This document shows, one piece after another, positions 1 through 10,681 of a stretch of DNA of 64,000 nucleotides. The translations under genes and the position numbers were made by a program. The notes below the pieces were generated by a model, which did no database searches, was not told the origin of the DNA, and saw nothing but the letters and a program-made list of their open reading frames with translations. Positions within the stretch are counted from its first letter, which is position 1. Every line of letters begins with the position of its first letter. Origin of the DNA: Metaphire vulgaris (lineage: Eukaryota > Annelida > Clitellata > Crassiclitellata > Megascolecidae); NCBI GenBank assembly GCA_018105865.1, contig CM030845.1, forward strand, positions 9,530,890 to 9,594,889, read 5' to 3'.

Positions 1-1100
1 TGCTCACATGGAACACGCCAAACTAAAAAATTTAATAAAAAATAAAAAATAATAAAAAATAAAAAATAAATAATAAATAACAAAAAAAATAATAAAAAAT
101 TTATTGAAACATAAAAAGGCCTAAATAAAAATTGAAATATAAATTATAAAAATATAAAAATATAAATATAAACTGAAATATAAATTGATTAGTCCTATGT
201 TTTTTCACAATAGAAAAGATTACGGAGAACTGTAAAAGGTTCGCAAGGATATAACTTACATAAAACCCAAAGAGAAAGTTCCGGGAAAAAATTTGGAGAG
301 AGATTTTTAAACTGCAATAAAAGGCAATGCGCAAAGTTTATTCAGAAAACAGAAAAGAAAAAACACGAAGAACTTAATTACACAATGAACCTGGGACTCG
401 GTCTATGAAAAATTACAGAAAAATACAAACATACTTGAAAAATAACAGATGCATTTAAAATTCAAAACGATGGGCCGTAAATGAATCTAAAGGGAGAGTT
501 TGCACACGCATCAGTAGGATTTGTCCTTACGCTTTCAGAGCGCTATGCTTTTTCTGTTGACTGCAACAGACTTCTATGGGTTCATTTCATCAGATTAGTG
601 ACAGTTTAGAAGCTGAACTCAATCTGTCCTTAGTTGTCTGTCAGTCTGTCATTCAGTCTGCTTGTCTGTGTAGGCCTATGTATGCACTATGCATACTACA
701 GTATGTATGTATGATTGTATGTCCCTATTACAGCGTTCAGATGACGTCAAACTGTGCGTCACTGGAGTTTACAAAGGGAAAGGAACGGAAATTCAGAGCA
801 TTGGTAACATTCTGATGTCAACGATTTCAAGATGTTTAACAGTCGCAGTCAACGACGCACTTGAGTTCTTTTTGTTCTTTGTTTATTTTGTCTCAGATTC
901 GTTATTTCAAAGGGCAAAGCGAGCTGAGACAAGAAAAGAACGCCAACACAAGAACGCCTTATACGCCAGTCGGCGTCTCTGATGAGCGGCTTTCGGCTTT
1001 GATGGCTGTCAAAGGAATAGAGTATCTCCTTTCCAATCTCATGTAATTCAAGCCGTAAAAATGAAAAATTCTGATTCGTTCAGCCAGTTTTTAATGAAAT
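1..1100. other. AT-rich non-coding stretch
   Basis: The first 350 bases are very A/T-rich with AAATAATAAA-like runs. The rest is unique sequence in which I see no exon, RNA gene or clear repeat. Short open frames between 576 and 1046 overlap one another in different frames and show no protein character. Confidence 0.5.
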
Positions 1101-1110
1101 CACAGAGAGG

Positions 1111-1160
<50 letters not shown>

Positions 1161-1164
1161 GAGC
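1101..1164. repeat. (GA)n microsatellite
   Basis: Nearly pure GA dinucleotide run with one GATA interruption near its right end. Confidence 0.9.
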
Positions 1165-1214
1165 AGCAAGGCAGGATTACTTCACCTAAAGAGGAAATTT
1201 GTAGCGCTGCACTG

Positions 1215-1398
1215 AAGTGGCGGCTCCACACGTGGGCCCGGGGGCCCGTGCCCCTATTGAATGCCTGTCCCCAGTGGCCCCCCTTTTGGAACCCTATGCT
1301 TACTACTACATACTTATCAACATATGGTTGGCCCCCGTGCTCAGAAGTTGCCACCCCAACGTCCCCCTCCCACTTGCCAAATCCTGGAGCCGCCACTG
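1215..1398. mobile_element. hAT-like MITE, 'GGCGGCTCC' end type
   Basis: A 184-bp element whose termini read (A/C)AGTGGCGGCTCCA at the left and GGAGCCGCCACTG at the right, inverted. It is flanked by a perfect 8-bp direct repeat, CTGCACTG, at 1207-1214 and 1399-1406. It carries no coding capacity. Eight-base target duplications with CAG...CTG ends are typical of the hAT superfamily. It lies just beyond the predicted splice donor of the neighbouring coding exon. Relatives are at 55349-55525 and 61759-61950. Confidence 0.85.
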
Positions 1399-1418
1399 CT
1401 GCACTGTATAGAGTGTAC

Positions 1419-1785
1419 CTTCTACTTCGATCTGTAGCTTAGCGGCCTTCTGTTGAAGTTCTTCGATGAGAACCTTGAGGCTCTTAATGATGCCGAGTTT
1501 CTTGTCGACTGAAATGCTGCTCCCGGATGGCAGCCGAAGCGTCTCCAGGAGCTTCTGCAGAACGGACGACGAAGCGGCGTCCGGCGTAGAACTGGAGACG
1601 CCCACGGTGGCCGGGTCGTTGCAAGAGGAGCTCGGATCGACCGCTTCCAGCTGGTAGATCATGTAGTTGTCGATCAGACGGTAGTAGATGACGTCATCCG
1701 ACTCACCTGGTTTTCGGTAATTATTACTTCGCCAGGCGCTCTCGTCTAACGCCGTCCCGCAGACTGACGACGACGCCGCCGCCGC

Positions 1786-1828
<43 letters not shown>

Positions 1829-2480
1829 TCAACTGAAATCGACCTTCAGGGCCGGTCCTCCCGTACCCTCCTCCTCCTCCTCCTCCTCCTCCTCCTCCTC
1901 CTCCTTCTTCTTCTTGGCCTTCGTGCTCCAGACCTTGACCTCTGTCTTGAAAGTCGAATTCGTGGACCCTCCCGTTGCTGAGGCTGTCCGGCGCCGCCGT
2001 TCTGCTTCGCGCATCCGTGAGAATGTCGTCGTCGAAGATGCTTCGGATCCTTCCCGCATCCCTGGTCCTGTCTCGTAGACTCTCGTACAGCAACAGAGGC
2101 GGTCTTCCTCCTCCTCCTCCTCCTCCTCCCCCGTCACCGATGCCGTCCTTCTGAAGCGAACCCCGTCGTACCCCGCCGCCGCCGCCGCCGCCGTCGTACA
2201 GTCCGAGTCGGACGCCTTCGTAGAGCCCGAGCCCCGGCCGTCCGCCGCCGCCGCCGCCGTCGTAGAGTCCCACCGCTCTCCCGGAGTCGGGCGTCGTCGA
2301 GGACGCTTCGCCGGAACTTCCGAGGTCCAGTCTGGCGAATCTGTTCCGGTCGTACCTACTACTTCCGGTTCTTCCGGCCCCTCCTCCTCCACCTCCTGCT
2401 TCCTCTGTTGAGTGCATCCTTCGAGAGAAAAGAGTGGAGCGAGTGATCGCCTGACGTTGCTCCATCGCAGCAGAGTTCGT
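1419..2480 (-). CDS. Gly-rich / helical coding exon of an unrecognised protein
   Basis: I do not recognise this protein. On the minus strand a consensus acceptor (TATTTTCAG) precedes 2480. From there an open frame runs to a TAG at 1746: a start-like Met at 2465, then Gly-rich blocks separated by repeated LYDG/LYEG motifs. A second open frame covers roughly 1830-1419, with segments such as SDDVIYYRLIDNYMIYQ followed by a predicted amphipathic helix (IIKSLKVLIEELQQKA). It ends at a plausible donor, GAAG|GTACAC. The two frames differ by one base across a (GGC)n run at 1786-1829. Either an indel in that run (real or assembly) breaks one exon, or an intron removes it. The region is much more GC-rich than its surroundings. 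Other exons were not found. Confidence 0.45.
1786..1829. repeat. (CCG)n trinucleotide run
   Basis: CCG run with one extra base (GCCCGCC), giving poly-Gly then poly-Arg on the minus strand. The extra base is where the reading frame of the host exon slips. Confidence 0.85.
1869..1917. repeat. (CTC)n trinucleotide run in coding exon
   Basis: CTC/TTC run. On the minus strand it reads as poly-Gly or poly-Glu depending on frame, inside the unrecognised coding exon. Confidence 0.8.
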
Positions 2481-3367
2481 CTGAAAATATCACAACGTTC
2501 GTATGAGCACAGTCAATGGCGACATATATACAGTAGAACTTCGATATAACGGACTCGGTTGTAACGAATCCTCGGTTATAGCATACCGCAATGTACATGT
2601 ACGGCCCCGTGTGTCGTGTGATGCGCTACTGCATTGTTTGATGTTGATTATAGCGTACCTCCAATAAAAAAACTAAGTAAATAGTTTTCCTGAGTAACTT
2701 TTAGAAATGTCAAAATAATTTTTTGATTTTTGGAGTAAAATATCCCAAGTCAATTATCTGTACACTAACCTAAATTTTATTGCTTTATATTGCATTGCAT
2801 TATTGCAAACAAATTTTAGATTGACTTAAGTAATTGTATCATGTTTCAAAAACTACAAACATTTTAAAAATCGGTTGAGCATCGGTATAGGCTGTGCTGA
2901 CAAATGCATTGGCTTGCTTTTTAGTGCATGATACATCTGTGTATATAGGTCTATGTATATATGTGCAACGTACGACATTCTACAGACACGCCAAATACGT
3001 TATAAAGAAGTTCTACTGTATAGGACTATATACAGTGTAATAGTGCAGAATAACGGTAGGTCTAGGATTTCTAGATCTAATCTAAGAATTCCTCGTGTCC
3101 TTCTTGTGGCCACTCTAACGAATGCACCTTCGTTAGATCAGAACATGGAGAAGCTCGAAGTTCAGGGCGTCCATTCATCCAGGAGCTCGGAAAAACCTTT
3201 TTGTTTATACGTAAAAGATGCCGTCATAAAAACATTATCTCTTTGTTTTGATCTCAGTCCCTCCTACTTCTCATTCTCATCGATCTCTGCAACTGACCTG
3301 GCCTTTAACAGGTGGATATGGAATACCATCGATTGATACACCTCCGTAGTATTGGAACGGGTGCTAT
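2481..3367. other. Presumed intron or intergenic DNA
   Basis: AT-rich sequence upstream (in minus-strand sense) of the Gly-rich exon's acceptor. I see no exon with splice signals here. Confidence 0.4.
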
Positions 3368-3370
3368 ATA

Positions 3371-3442
<72 letters not shown>

Positions 3443-3443
3443 C
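3368..3443. repeat. (TTA)n microsatellite
   Basis: Uninterrupted TTA/ATT trinucleotide run of about 75 bp. Confidence 0.95.
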
Positions 3444-3757
3444 CCCATGATTTTAGTAGTCGATATTTTGAAAAAGAAATGGCTGTGGGGATGTTTCCAA
3501 TTAACCACCAAATTGTTAACCTCCAATGGTTGGTCGCACAGCTAATAACTAAACTTTTGGGGACGGGTCGACCTTCTCCAGTGCAGTGGGGAGATTGACC
3601 TACGACCATCGTGGAACAAATTGGACCATCGAAGCTTTATTTGGGATGCCTCGATATCGAAATGGGGCGGCTTTGCCTCCCACTCCACCCCACAATACAT
3701 CAAATTAAAGCAATCAGTTCTGGGTCTGTCTGACGTCTGACACAGATTTGATCTGCT

Positions 3758-3944
3758 CAGTGGCGTCGCCAGGAATTTTTGGTTGTGGGCAAAATGGGGC
3801 TAGCGTGAGAGATTCCTTACGCACCCCCACCCCCCCTCCACAAAAAACTTTCTCACCGGATTTGCGCGAATCTGGTAGGTGGTCTGGGGCAGGTTGAGGG
3901 GGAGTTGCCCCCATTTGCCCCCCCCCCCCGTGGCGACGCTAATG
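3758..3944. mobile_element. hAT-like MITE, 'GGCGTCGCC' end type
   Basis: A 187-bp element with ends CAGTGGCGTCGCCAGG and (inverted) CATTAGCGTCGCCAC. Perfect 8-bp target duplication GATCTGCT at 3750-3757 and 3945-3952. The same family recurs inverted at 49085-49274. Confidence 0.88.
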
Positions 3945-3986
3945 GATCTGCTGGGCTCCAATTACGTGTCTTATGCAAAATTACAT

Positions 3987-4086
<100 letters not shown>

Positions 4087-4362
4087 GGAACTGATTGGGG
4101 TGGCATATCGTTCAAGTACTGGTAGGACACCTAACAATTGAAAATTCATTAAGTATAACATAAATCATGCAGTGCTCGTTTGTATTATGTTGCTCCTGGC
4201 AACATGATTGAATCGAATGATCAGCTGACTGAATCAAGTGATTGAATCAATTGATTGAATTGAAATCGTTCTATGGCACAAAGAGTGACCGATAGAAGAA
4301 GCAGAAGCGGAAGAAGAAGAAATCCGTCCATCATCTGTCGGTCTATTTTTAATGCGCTTTAA

Positions 4363-4434
4363 CCCCTTAACCGTGTATATAACTGTAACTCAATGTAAAA
4401 TGGACTGATATATCCGGGATTCCCAGTTAAGGGG
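4363..4434. mobile_element. 72-bp piggyBac-like MITE
   Basis: A 72-bp element bounded by TTAA on both sides (4359-4362, 4435-4438) with inverted ends CCCCTTAAC / GTTAAGGGG. A same-length copy in opposite orientation lies at 13012-13083, also flanked by TTAA. TTAA target duplications with CCC-initial ends are the piggyBac pattern; that assignment is inference. Confidence 0.7.
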
Positions 4435-4556
4435 TTAATTAATTATGAATCCAGGACATAGACGGAATAATCGAGGTCAATCATTGGCTATTCCTATTTG
4501 CTTTGCGTTGTTTTAATTAAACTTGGCAATGCCTGGACACGAGTAGTGAGTAGCGG

Positions 4557-4863
4557 CAGTGGCGTAGCCAAGGGGGGTTTTGTGGGGTTAAAACTCCCCC
4601 CTTGGGCGTCGACGAAATTTTTTTAATGTGTTTCCATGCATATTTTAAATTGGGTCTGCTGATGACCAACATTTTTAAGCGCCATAGGCGTGACGAAATT
4701 TTTTTGCTTGTCAGCATCTGAAAGGAAACATTTTTGAAGGAAAGACATAAGATAGATAGGCCTACATAGGATAACCTTTATTGGCTTATCAAGATTTTTC
4801 GAAAGTTGGTTGCAGTCAAAAGTCAAAACCAACCCCCCTCCGGAAATCCTGGCTACGCCACTG
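4557..4863. mobile_element. hAT-like MITE, 'GGCGTAGCC' end type
   Basis: A 307-bp element running from CAGTGGCGTAGCCA to CTGGCTACGCCACTG. Target duplication AGTAGCGG / AGTAGTGG (7 of 8) at 4549-4556 and 4864-4871. The internal TTTTTTTGCTTGTCA core is at about 4699. Closest relative at 10976-11273. Confidence 0.85.
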
Positions 4864-4871
4864 AGTAGTGG

Positions 4872-6389
4872 AAGCCTTAGACACAAAAATGCAACACAAA
4901 CACGACATTGCCAACGCTACAAACTCGCATGAAACTCGCATTTAAGCCGGGTACGCAGCCATAAACCAAGCCACACGACCTCCAGTCATCACCCCTACGG
5001 CGAGTCCAGCCCTCAGTTCACCCCACCCCGTCGTTCTGCCTACGAATTGCAGCTGCGAGAGAATAATATTTATGCGAAATGCATTGGAGCTACGCCCTCC
5101 ATTGAAACGCATAAGTGATATTCAAAGCGTTGCCTCCGTTTATGCTGTAGAGAGAATTCATAATTTAAGCCTTCACATAACCTACATTGACTATTGTAAA
5201 GCATTTTGATCCAACTGTAATCGGTTTAAATGCCCCCAGATAATTTATTGGATTCGAACCTATAGCGGGGACGAGCTAAATATTTCCGTTTGGAAATTAA
5301 GTAAGTAAGCAGAATCTCGCGGATTTATGTAGCGCTTGCGAGCAGTACCGCAGTGGCTGCTTCTTATTCTTAGGCGATTTAATTAATAATAATTATTACT
5401 ATTATGAAGGACATTTTGCTGTTGCCAGTGTTCGATTTTGCCTTTTTTGGTGGTTACCGACCTCGATTGAGTAATAATTATCGGAGATTTCGGGTGGAAA
5501 TGTCGGTCTGCGTGTGTTGTCCCACCCTTTAACTCTCTCCTGGGAAACTGAAGACTGGATGTAAATGCAACAGGGTTAGACTCATAAAACTTTCAAACTG
5601 GGGTCTGATTGAAACTGCGATTTGGGACAAAAAGATCCTTGCTTTTGATCTCGGGTAAAATTTACTGAGGTTCGATCTCACTCGCCGATATTGAGATTAA
5701 ACACTTTCTAGACTAAATAATATTGAACTCTAACCCACCCACACCCCTTAAATATAATTTTAAGTGTGACAATCAACGAGTGAGTAACAGAAACGCTATA
5801 TAATAATTATATATATTTTCTCTCATAAGACCTTCGGGAATGAAGTACCGAGGGCATAAATAAATAAATAAATAAATAAATATATAGCAATAATCGTAAA
5901 ACGGCAATTACGCAGATGAAGTAAATAAACGAGTACGTTCATTTGGAGGGGATCTCTTATTTAATTCTAAAAGACAGAAAGCTCTATTCAGTCTTGAGCC
6001 GATCTCTTCTGCTAAGTCTAAGTCTATCTCTGGCAGTCTCCTTTTTCAGAGTATGCTTCAATTCAGCATTGGATTATGGTTATTTCCGTTGCGCTTTCGT
6101 TGATCAGAGGCATAGGCCCTAAAACAATTTCTGAATTTATACCCGAGTAAGAGCTTGGCAACACAGGGCTCTTGAGAACTGCGAGAGTCAAGCGGGGAAA
6201 TTAAGTTTTTGTTGCCAGTCATATCCTCTTTGTTCAGATTATTTATCATCGCATTAAAAATATCCTTTCTTGCCCGGCATTCTTAGGGTTTGCCCGAAGC
6301 CTTCGAAATAGTACTCAGGTTTTTCTTTATAACTCAGGAGACGATATAACTTTAATTGGTTTTGACAGTCGTTAAGCTACCCGTACACG
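4872..6389. other. Non-coding DNA with a LINE tail
   Basis: No gene seen. It holds a LINE 3' end at about 5290-5385 and a short (AAAT)n run near 5858-5885; otherwise it appears unique. Confidence 0.4.
5290..5385 (-). mobile_element. LINE 3'-end fragment with (TTAC)n tail
   Basis: GTAAGTAAG followed by AATCTCGCGGATT...TAGCGCTTGC...GCTGCTTATTCTTAGGCG matches the 3' ends at 34733, 36018 and 49762. In minus orientation it is a 3' UTR with a TTAC tail. It is severely 5'-truncated. Confidence 0.6.
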
Positions 6390-6575
6390 CAGTGTTGTAT
6401 ACAGGCCTTTTAGGAGGAGATATTCCCCCTAAACCTCAAAATCCCCCCCCCCCAATCCCAGCATTTACACAAATTTTGCATTGAATTGTGTCTTTTCCTC
6501 TCCAACCAAATTGAATCCCCCCCCAGAAAGCCTCAATCCCCCCCCCAAAGGCCTGGAGTCTGGATAAAACACTGC
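6390..6575. mobile_element. hAT-like MITE, C-tract type
   Basis: Starts CAGTGTTGTATACAGGCC and ends GATAAAACACTGC, with poly-C islands inside. Near-perfect target duplication CGTACACG / TGTACACG (7 of 8). Related in end sequence (CAGTGTT...AACACTG) to 55885-56066 and 58317-58502. Confidence 0.65.
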
Positions 6576-7412
<837 letters not shown>

Positions 7413-7414
<2 letters not shown>

Positions 7415-8933
7415 CTCTCCTCCGTCTCCTCCTACGCATGCCTAGTCATCTCTCGTAGGTTTTAAGCTTACCAAGGACGCCGACAAAGCCAAAGCAATCC
7501 GAGTCAGCGTATCGGATCTAGAAAAGGCAACATGACCACCTTCTCTCCCAACATCTCCCCTCCGCCTCCGCGGGCTTCACGGAGTCAGACCTACCTACCA
7601 ACACTCGTTCGGTCAGAAGCTTCGCCGTTTCCCCCTCCCTCCCTCCCTTCTCCTCGACACGCTTCGGTGGAGACGCGTACGCACGACGACCAGAACAGAG
7701 ACGTTCAAACATACGCACAGAGTGTCTATGTGGTCTCCGACGCAATATAGGGGCGAAGATGCGGAGGGAGGAAGTCTGAAGAGCCAAAATTCCGACGTCA
7801 CCCCCCGGGGGCGAAGATACTGTTACTGTATGATTAAGGTTAAAAAATTTTGTTTGAATTCTTGAAAAACTTTTGTGACTAACTAGCCTACAGTTGTTGC
7901 ACTTTGTGACTCTTCACGACACGTGCTCAAAAATTCTGCAACAATTGAAACGATAACAATGCATGACGTGCTTAGAAACTTCTGACAGTTGCATCGATTA
8001 TAGGCAGTGGCGTCGTCCGCAGCAATTTTTTGGGGGTGTCCAATTTGTCCATTCCCGACGCCCAGATATAAATTTGACTGATGTTTACAGTTCGGTCTCA
8101 AAGTGTATTTTAACACTTAAAAACGAATCTGGCGTTTAGGAATTTAAGTTTCTAAGTAGCATTTTCAAATACAATTGTAGTTGCCTCATTAACCAAAGTT
8201 ATTGTCACAAGATTATTGTGGGATGCCTGGGCACCACGGGTTTTCATTGCATTTGGAGGGGGCAAAAAAGGTCAGCAGCCCCTAAAGCCCTAAAGGAGTG
8301 CTTAATGTCGACTAATCTGAAGTAACTAATTGTAGAAAAGGACTGACAAGCAAAAAAAGGTCGTCAACTTTTTTGCAAACTCGTCAGGTCGAAAAATTGC
8401 AAAAAATTGAAAAATTGGAAAAAATTTCTCGCCCCCCCAAGAAAAGTGTGAAATGACGCCACTGCCCACGACCTTCTGCTCAATCATTCAGTGTTGTTGC
8501 CACTCTGCTAACTTTTCGCCCCGGAATATTATAACAGCAACATTTTCAAAATTTCCGACTATGCTTACTGGAGATAAATCATTTACATATAGGCCTACTG
8601 TAGTGCAAGGGTATTCGAATAGCTGACGACGCTTCCCCCAATTCCTCCTCCCGTAGTTGGAACTGGAAATGTCGGTCTGTAGAAGCATTGGCGTCTCCCC
8701 ATTCCAGAATCCTGGATTCGCCACTGAATAGCTTCATGATATAATAGAACCCGTGGCTTTCCATATGGCTTTCTATTTTGAAACGTGAAATAACGAACGC
8801 CTAACGGAAGAAATAGGTCACGTGCATGAAGAGGAAAAGGTCAAATTTCAAGACTGCGATATCAAAACTTTAACACGCTTGCAATCTAAATACATTGTTT
8901 AAATGCAATAACATTTAAAAATTAGGACTTCTC
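7413..8933. other. Non-coding DNA with degraded MITE pieces
   Basis: Holds degraded hAT-like ends: CAGTGGCGTCG at about 8006, GATTCGCCACTG near 8715, and GAAATGACGCCACTG ending at 8464. A TGACAAGCAAAAAAA core copy is at 8344. No element boundaries with clear target duplications and no gene. Confidence 0.4.
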
Positions 8934-9095
8934 CAGGGGCTTAGCGACGAGGGAGAGGTATATCGGTATATACCCCCTCAATCAGACTACCTTAAAATGT
9001 TCAATGTGTTTTTTCAGGTTTTCAAAGTTCTTTAAGATTTATACCCTCCCAAATCACATTATATCCCCCAAATCAAATTCCTGGGTACGCCCCTG
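8934..9095. mobile_element. hAT-like MITE, 'GGGGCTTAGCGACG' type
   Basis: Runs from CAGGGGCTTAGCGACG to GGGTACGCCCCTG with internal TATATCGGTATATA. Weak target duplication GACTTCTC / GCCTTCTT (6 of 8). Same family as 12621-12823, 53720-53983 and 54654-54837. Confidence 0.7.
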
Positions 9096-9100
9096 GCCTT

Positions 9101-9111
9101 CTTTCTTTCTT

Positions 9112-9167
<56 letters not shown>
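9101..9167. repeat. (CTTT)n/(CT)n microsatellite
   Basis: CTTT repeats passing into pure CT directly beside the right end of the MITE at 8934-9095. Confidence 0.9.
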
Positions 9168-9170
<3 letters not shown>

Positions 9171-9872
9171 AAAATTATAATAAATCGGATAGCAGAGCAG
9201 TGTACGTTTTCCACGATAAATGTACAAAATTAATTTTTTTATATTTTTGTACAAAACTCAATGCCAAAATAATGGCATTTTGAAATATTCAGTACAGTAG
9301 AACAGATATATCCTAATAACGACCTGGGTCTTTATACAACACGCTTAATCAGACTACCGCCACCTATAGACAGATATACGCTATTTACACATGCACCGCA
9401 TTGCACAACCCCAACTTGAATTAGTCGTGATGGCGAAGAAGGAGAAGCAGACGCTGATAATGACGACGACAATAGTGGTGATATCGATGATGATGATGAT
9501 GATGATTATGCTGATGGTATCAACAACGAATTATGGCTGTGATGACTCGTGTCAAACGTCTTGTGAGAGTATTATAGTCTACTTAGATAATATTAATTGT
9601 AAAGAATTCGACAAATTCATCTCCTTTAGATGCACTGAAATAATTTATCGTTTATCGTAACTTTAAACGAAAAGTAGTTCTACAAAAAATGTGGTTGTTT
9701 TTCTTGTTACACCGACTGATTAATTTAGGAAATTTCAAATAAGGAATTGTCGTAATCAAAATTGTGTTACCTTTGAACACAATTCGGTGACAGTTCTAAT
9801 GTTTTGCGTAAGAGAACACTGTTTAAAACGGACCAGTTGATTTAATTACATGTACAATTGTATATATAGAAG
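9168..9872. other. Non-coding DNA beyond gene A
   Basis: Contains a GAT-rich run near 9486-9510 that opens an 89-codon frame (see rejected list). No poly(A) signal was identified for gene A here. Confidence 0.35.
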
Positions 9873-10257
9873 CAGGGCCTAGGACAGGGGGGCATTTGGC
9901 CCCAGGCCTCACTTGATAAAGGGCCTTGGAATTACAGAATTACGGAAAGAAGATGGTCTGCACCCTTTCTGCACCCCCTTCCAGCTTAAATTGGCCTAAA
10001 AATTGTCAACATTTGATAAAACTGACCCAAAAATTGCCAAAAAATTTCTAAAATTGCCCAAAAATGCCAAAAGTTGTTAAAATCTGCCCAAAAATTGCTA
10101 AAAATTTGAAAAAATTAGCAAAAAATATCTCGCCCCCAAAAGTGTGAAATGACGCTACTGCTTTTTCCTGGAGAAAATCTGCACTCCCTGCTGAAAATTC
10201 GTTCCGGCGGGCCTGTTAGTTGTGGCCCTGGGCCTCAAAATCCTGTCCTAGGCACTG
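9873..10257. mobile_element. Composite hAT-like MITE in the presumed 3' UTR of gene A
   Basis: Starts CAGGGCCTAGGACAGGG and ends CCTGTCCTAGGCACTG. Target duplication TATAGAAG / TATATAAG (7 of 8). Internally it contains end fragments of two other families (GAAATGACGCTACTG near 10145 and TTCGTTCCGGCGGGCCTG near 10200), so it is composite or nested. It ends only 13 bp beyond the gene A stop codon, so the gene A transcript probably carries it. Confidence 0.75.
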
Positions 10258-10270
10258 TATATAAGCCTAA

Positions 10271-10681
10271 TTACGACTCTTTGTCTTTGTCGTACGCTGC
10301 GTTTTCATAGGTAACCGGATTCCCACTCGGAGGAGGACGACTGTCGTTGTCTTGGTAACAGTTGTCATGGTGATCCGGAAGGGCAGTTTCGTTTTCCCTG
10401 TCCGATTCCAAACGGACGTCGCCATTCTGCAAGACGTTTGCATTACCGTTCTGCCCGATCGCATCTTCATCATAGTCGCTAACGACTGTACCGTTTTCGT
10501 CCGTCGTCGTCGTCGTCGTCGTTCTTGCGTCATTCGTAGAGTCATCCTGACATTGCGTGTCGCCGTCGTTCATTTCGGTTGCATTCGACCGGTAGGTGGC
10601 TTCTGCGGCCTTTTCTTTCAGTTCTTTCGTCATGTACGCCGGCATCCATTTACTATTTGGCTTAAACAGCTGAAGGAAGCG
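10271..10681 (-). CDS. Gene A exon 15: cytoplasmic C-terminal tail
   Basis: 411 nt including the stop TAA at 10273-10271. Opens [16 protein letters not shown] after acceptor TGTTTCAG. The tail is acidic, with a poly-Thr run (ACG repeats). It ends with [16 protein letters not shown]. The NPVxYENxAYDKD block is shared with gene B, so it is probably functional. Y-E-N matches the general pYxN docking pattern. Confidence 0.92.
   Translation of the reverse strand, partial: RFLQLFKPNSKWMPAYMTKELKEKAAEATYRSNATEMNDGDTQCQDDSTNDARTTTTTTTDENGTVVSDYDEDAIGQNGNANVLQNGDVRLESDRENETALPDHHDNCYQDNDSRPPPSGNPVTYENAAYDKDKES

Noticed and set aside
1700..1712. Strong donor consensus CAG|GTGAGT on the minus strand inside the unrecognised exon
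   Set aside because: Using it would discard the protein-like segment DDVIYYRLIDNYM that reads straight through it; left unresolved.
9391..9660. 89-codon frame with a hydrophobic start and several Cys, resembling a small secreted protein
   Set aside because: The hydrophobic part is Met/Ile from a GAT-type repeat; no splice, promoter or homology support. Kept out of the gene list.
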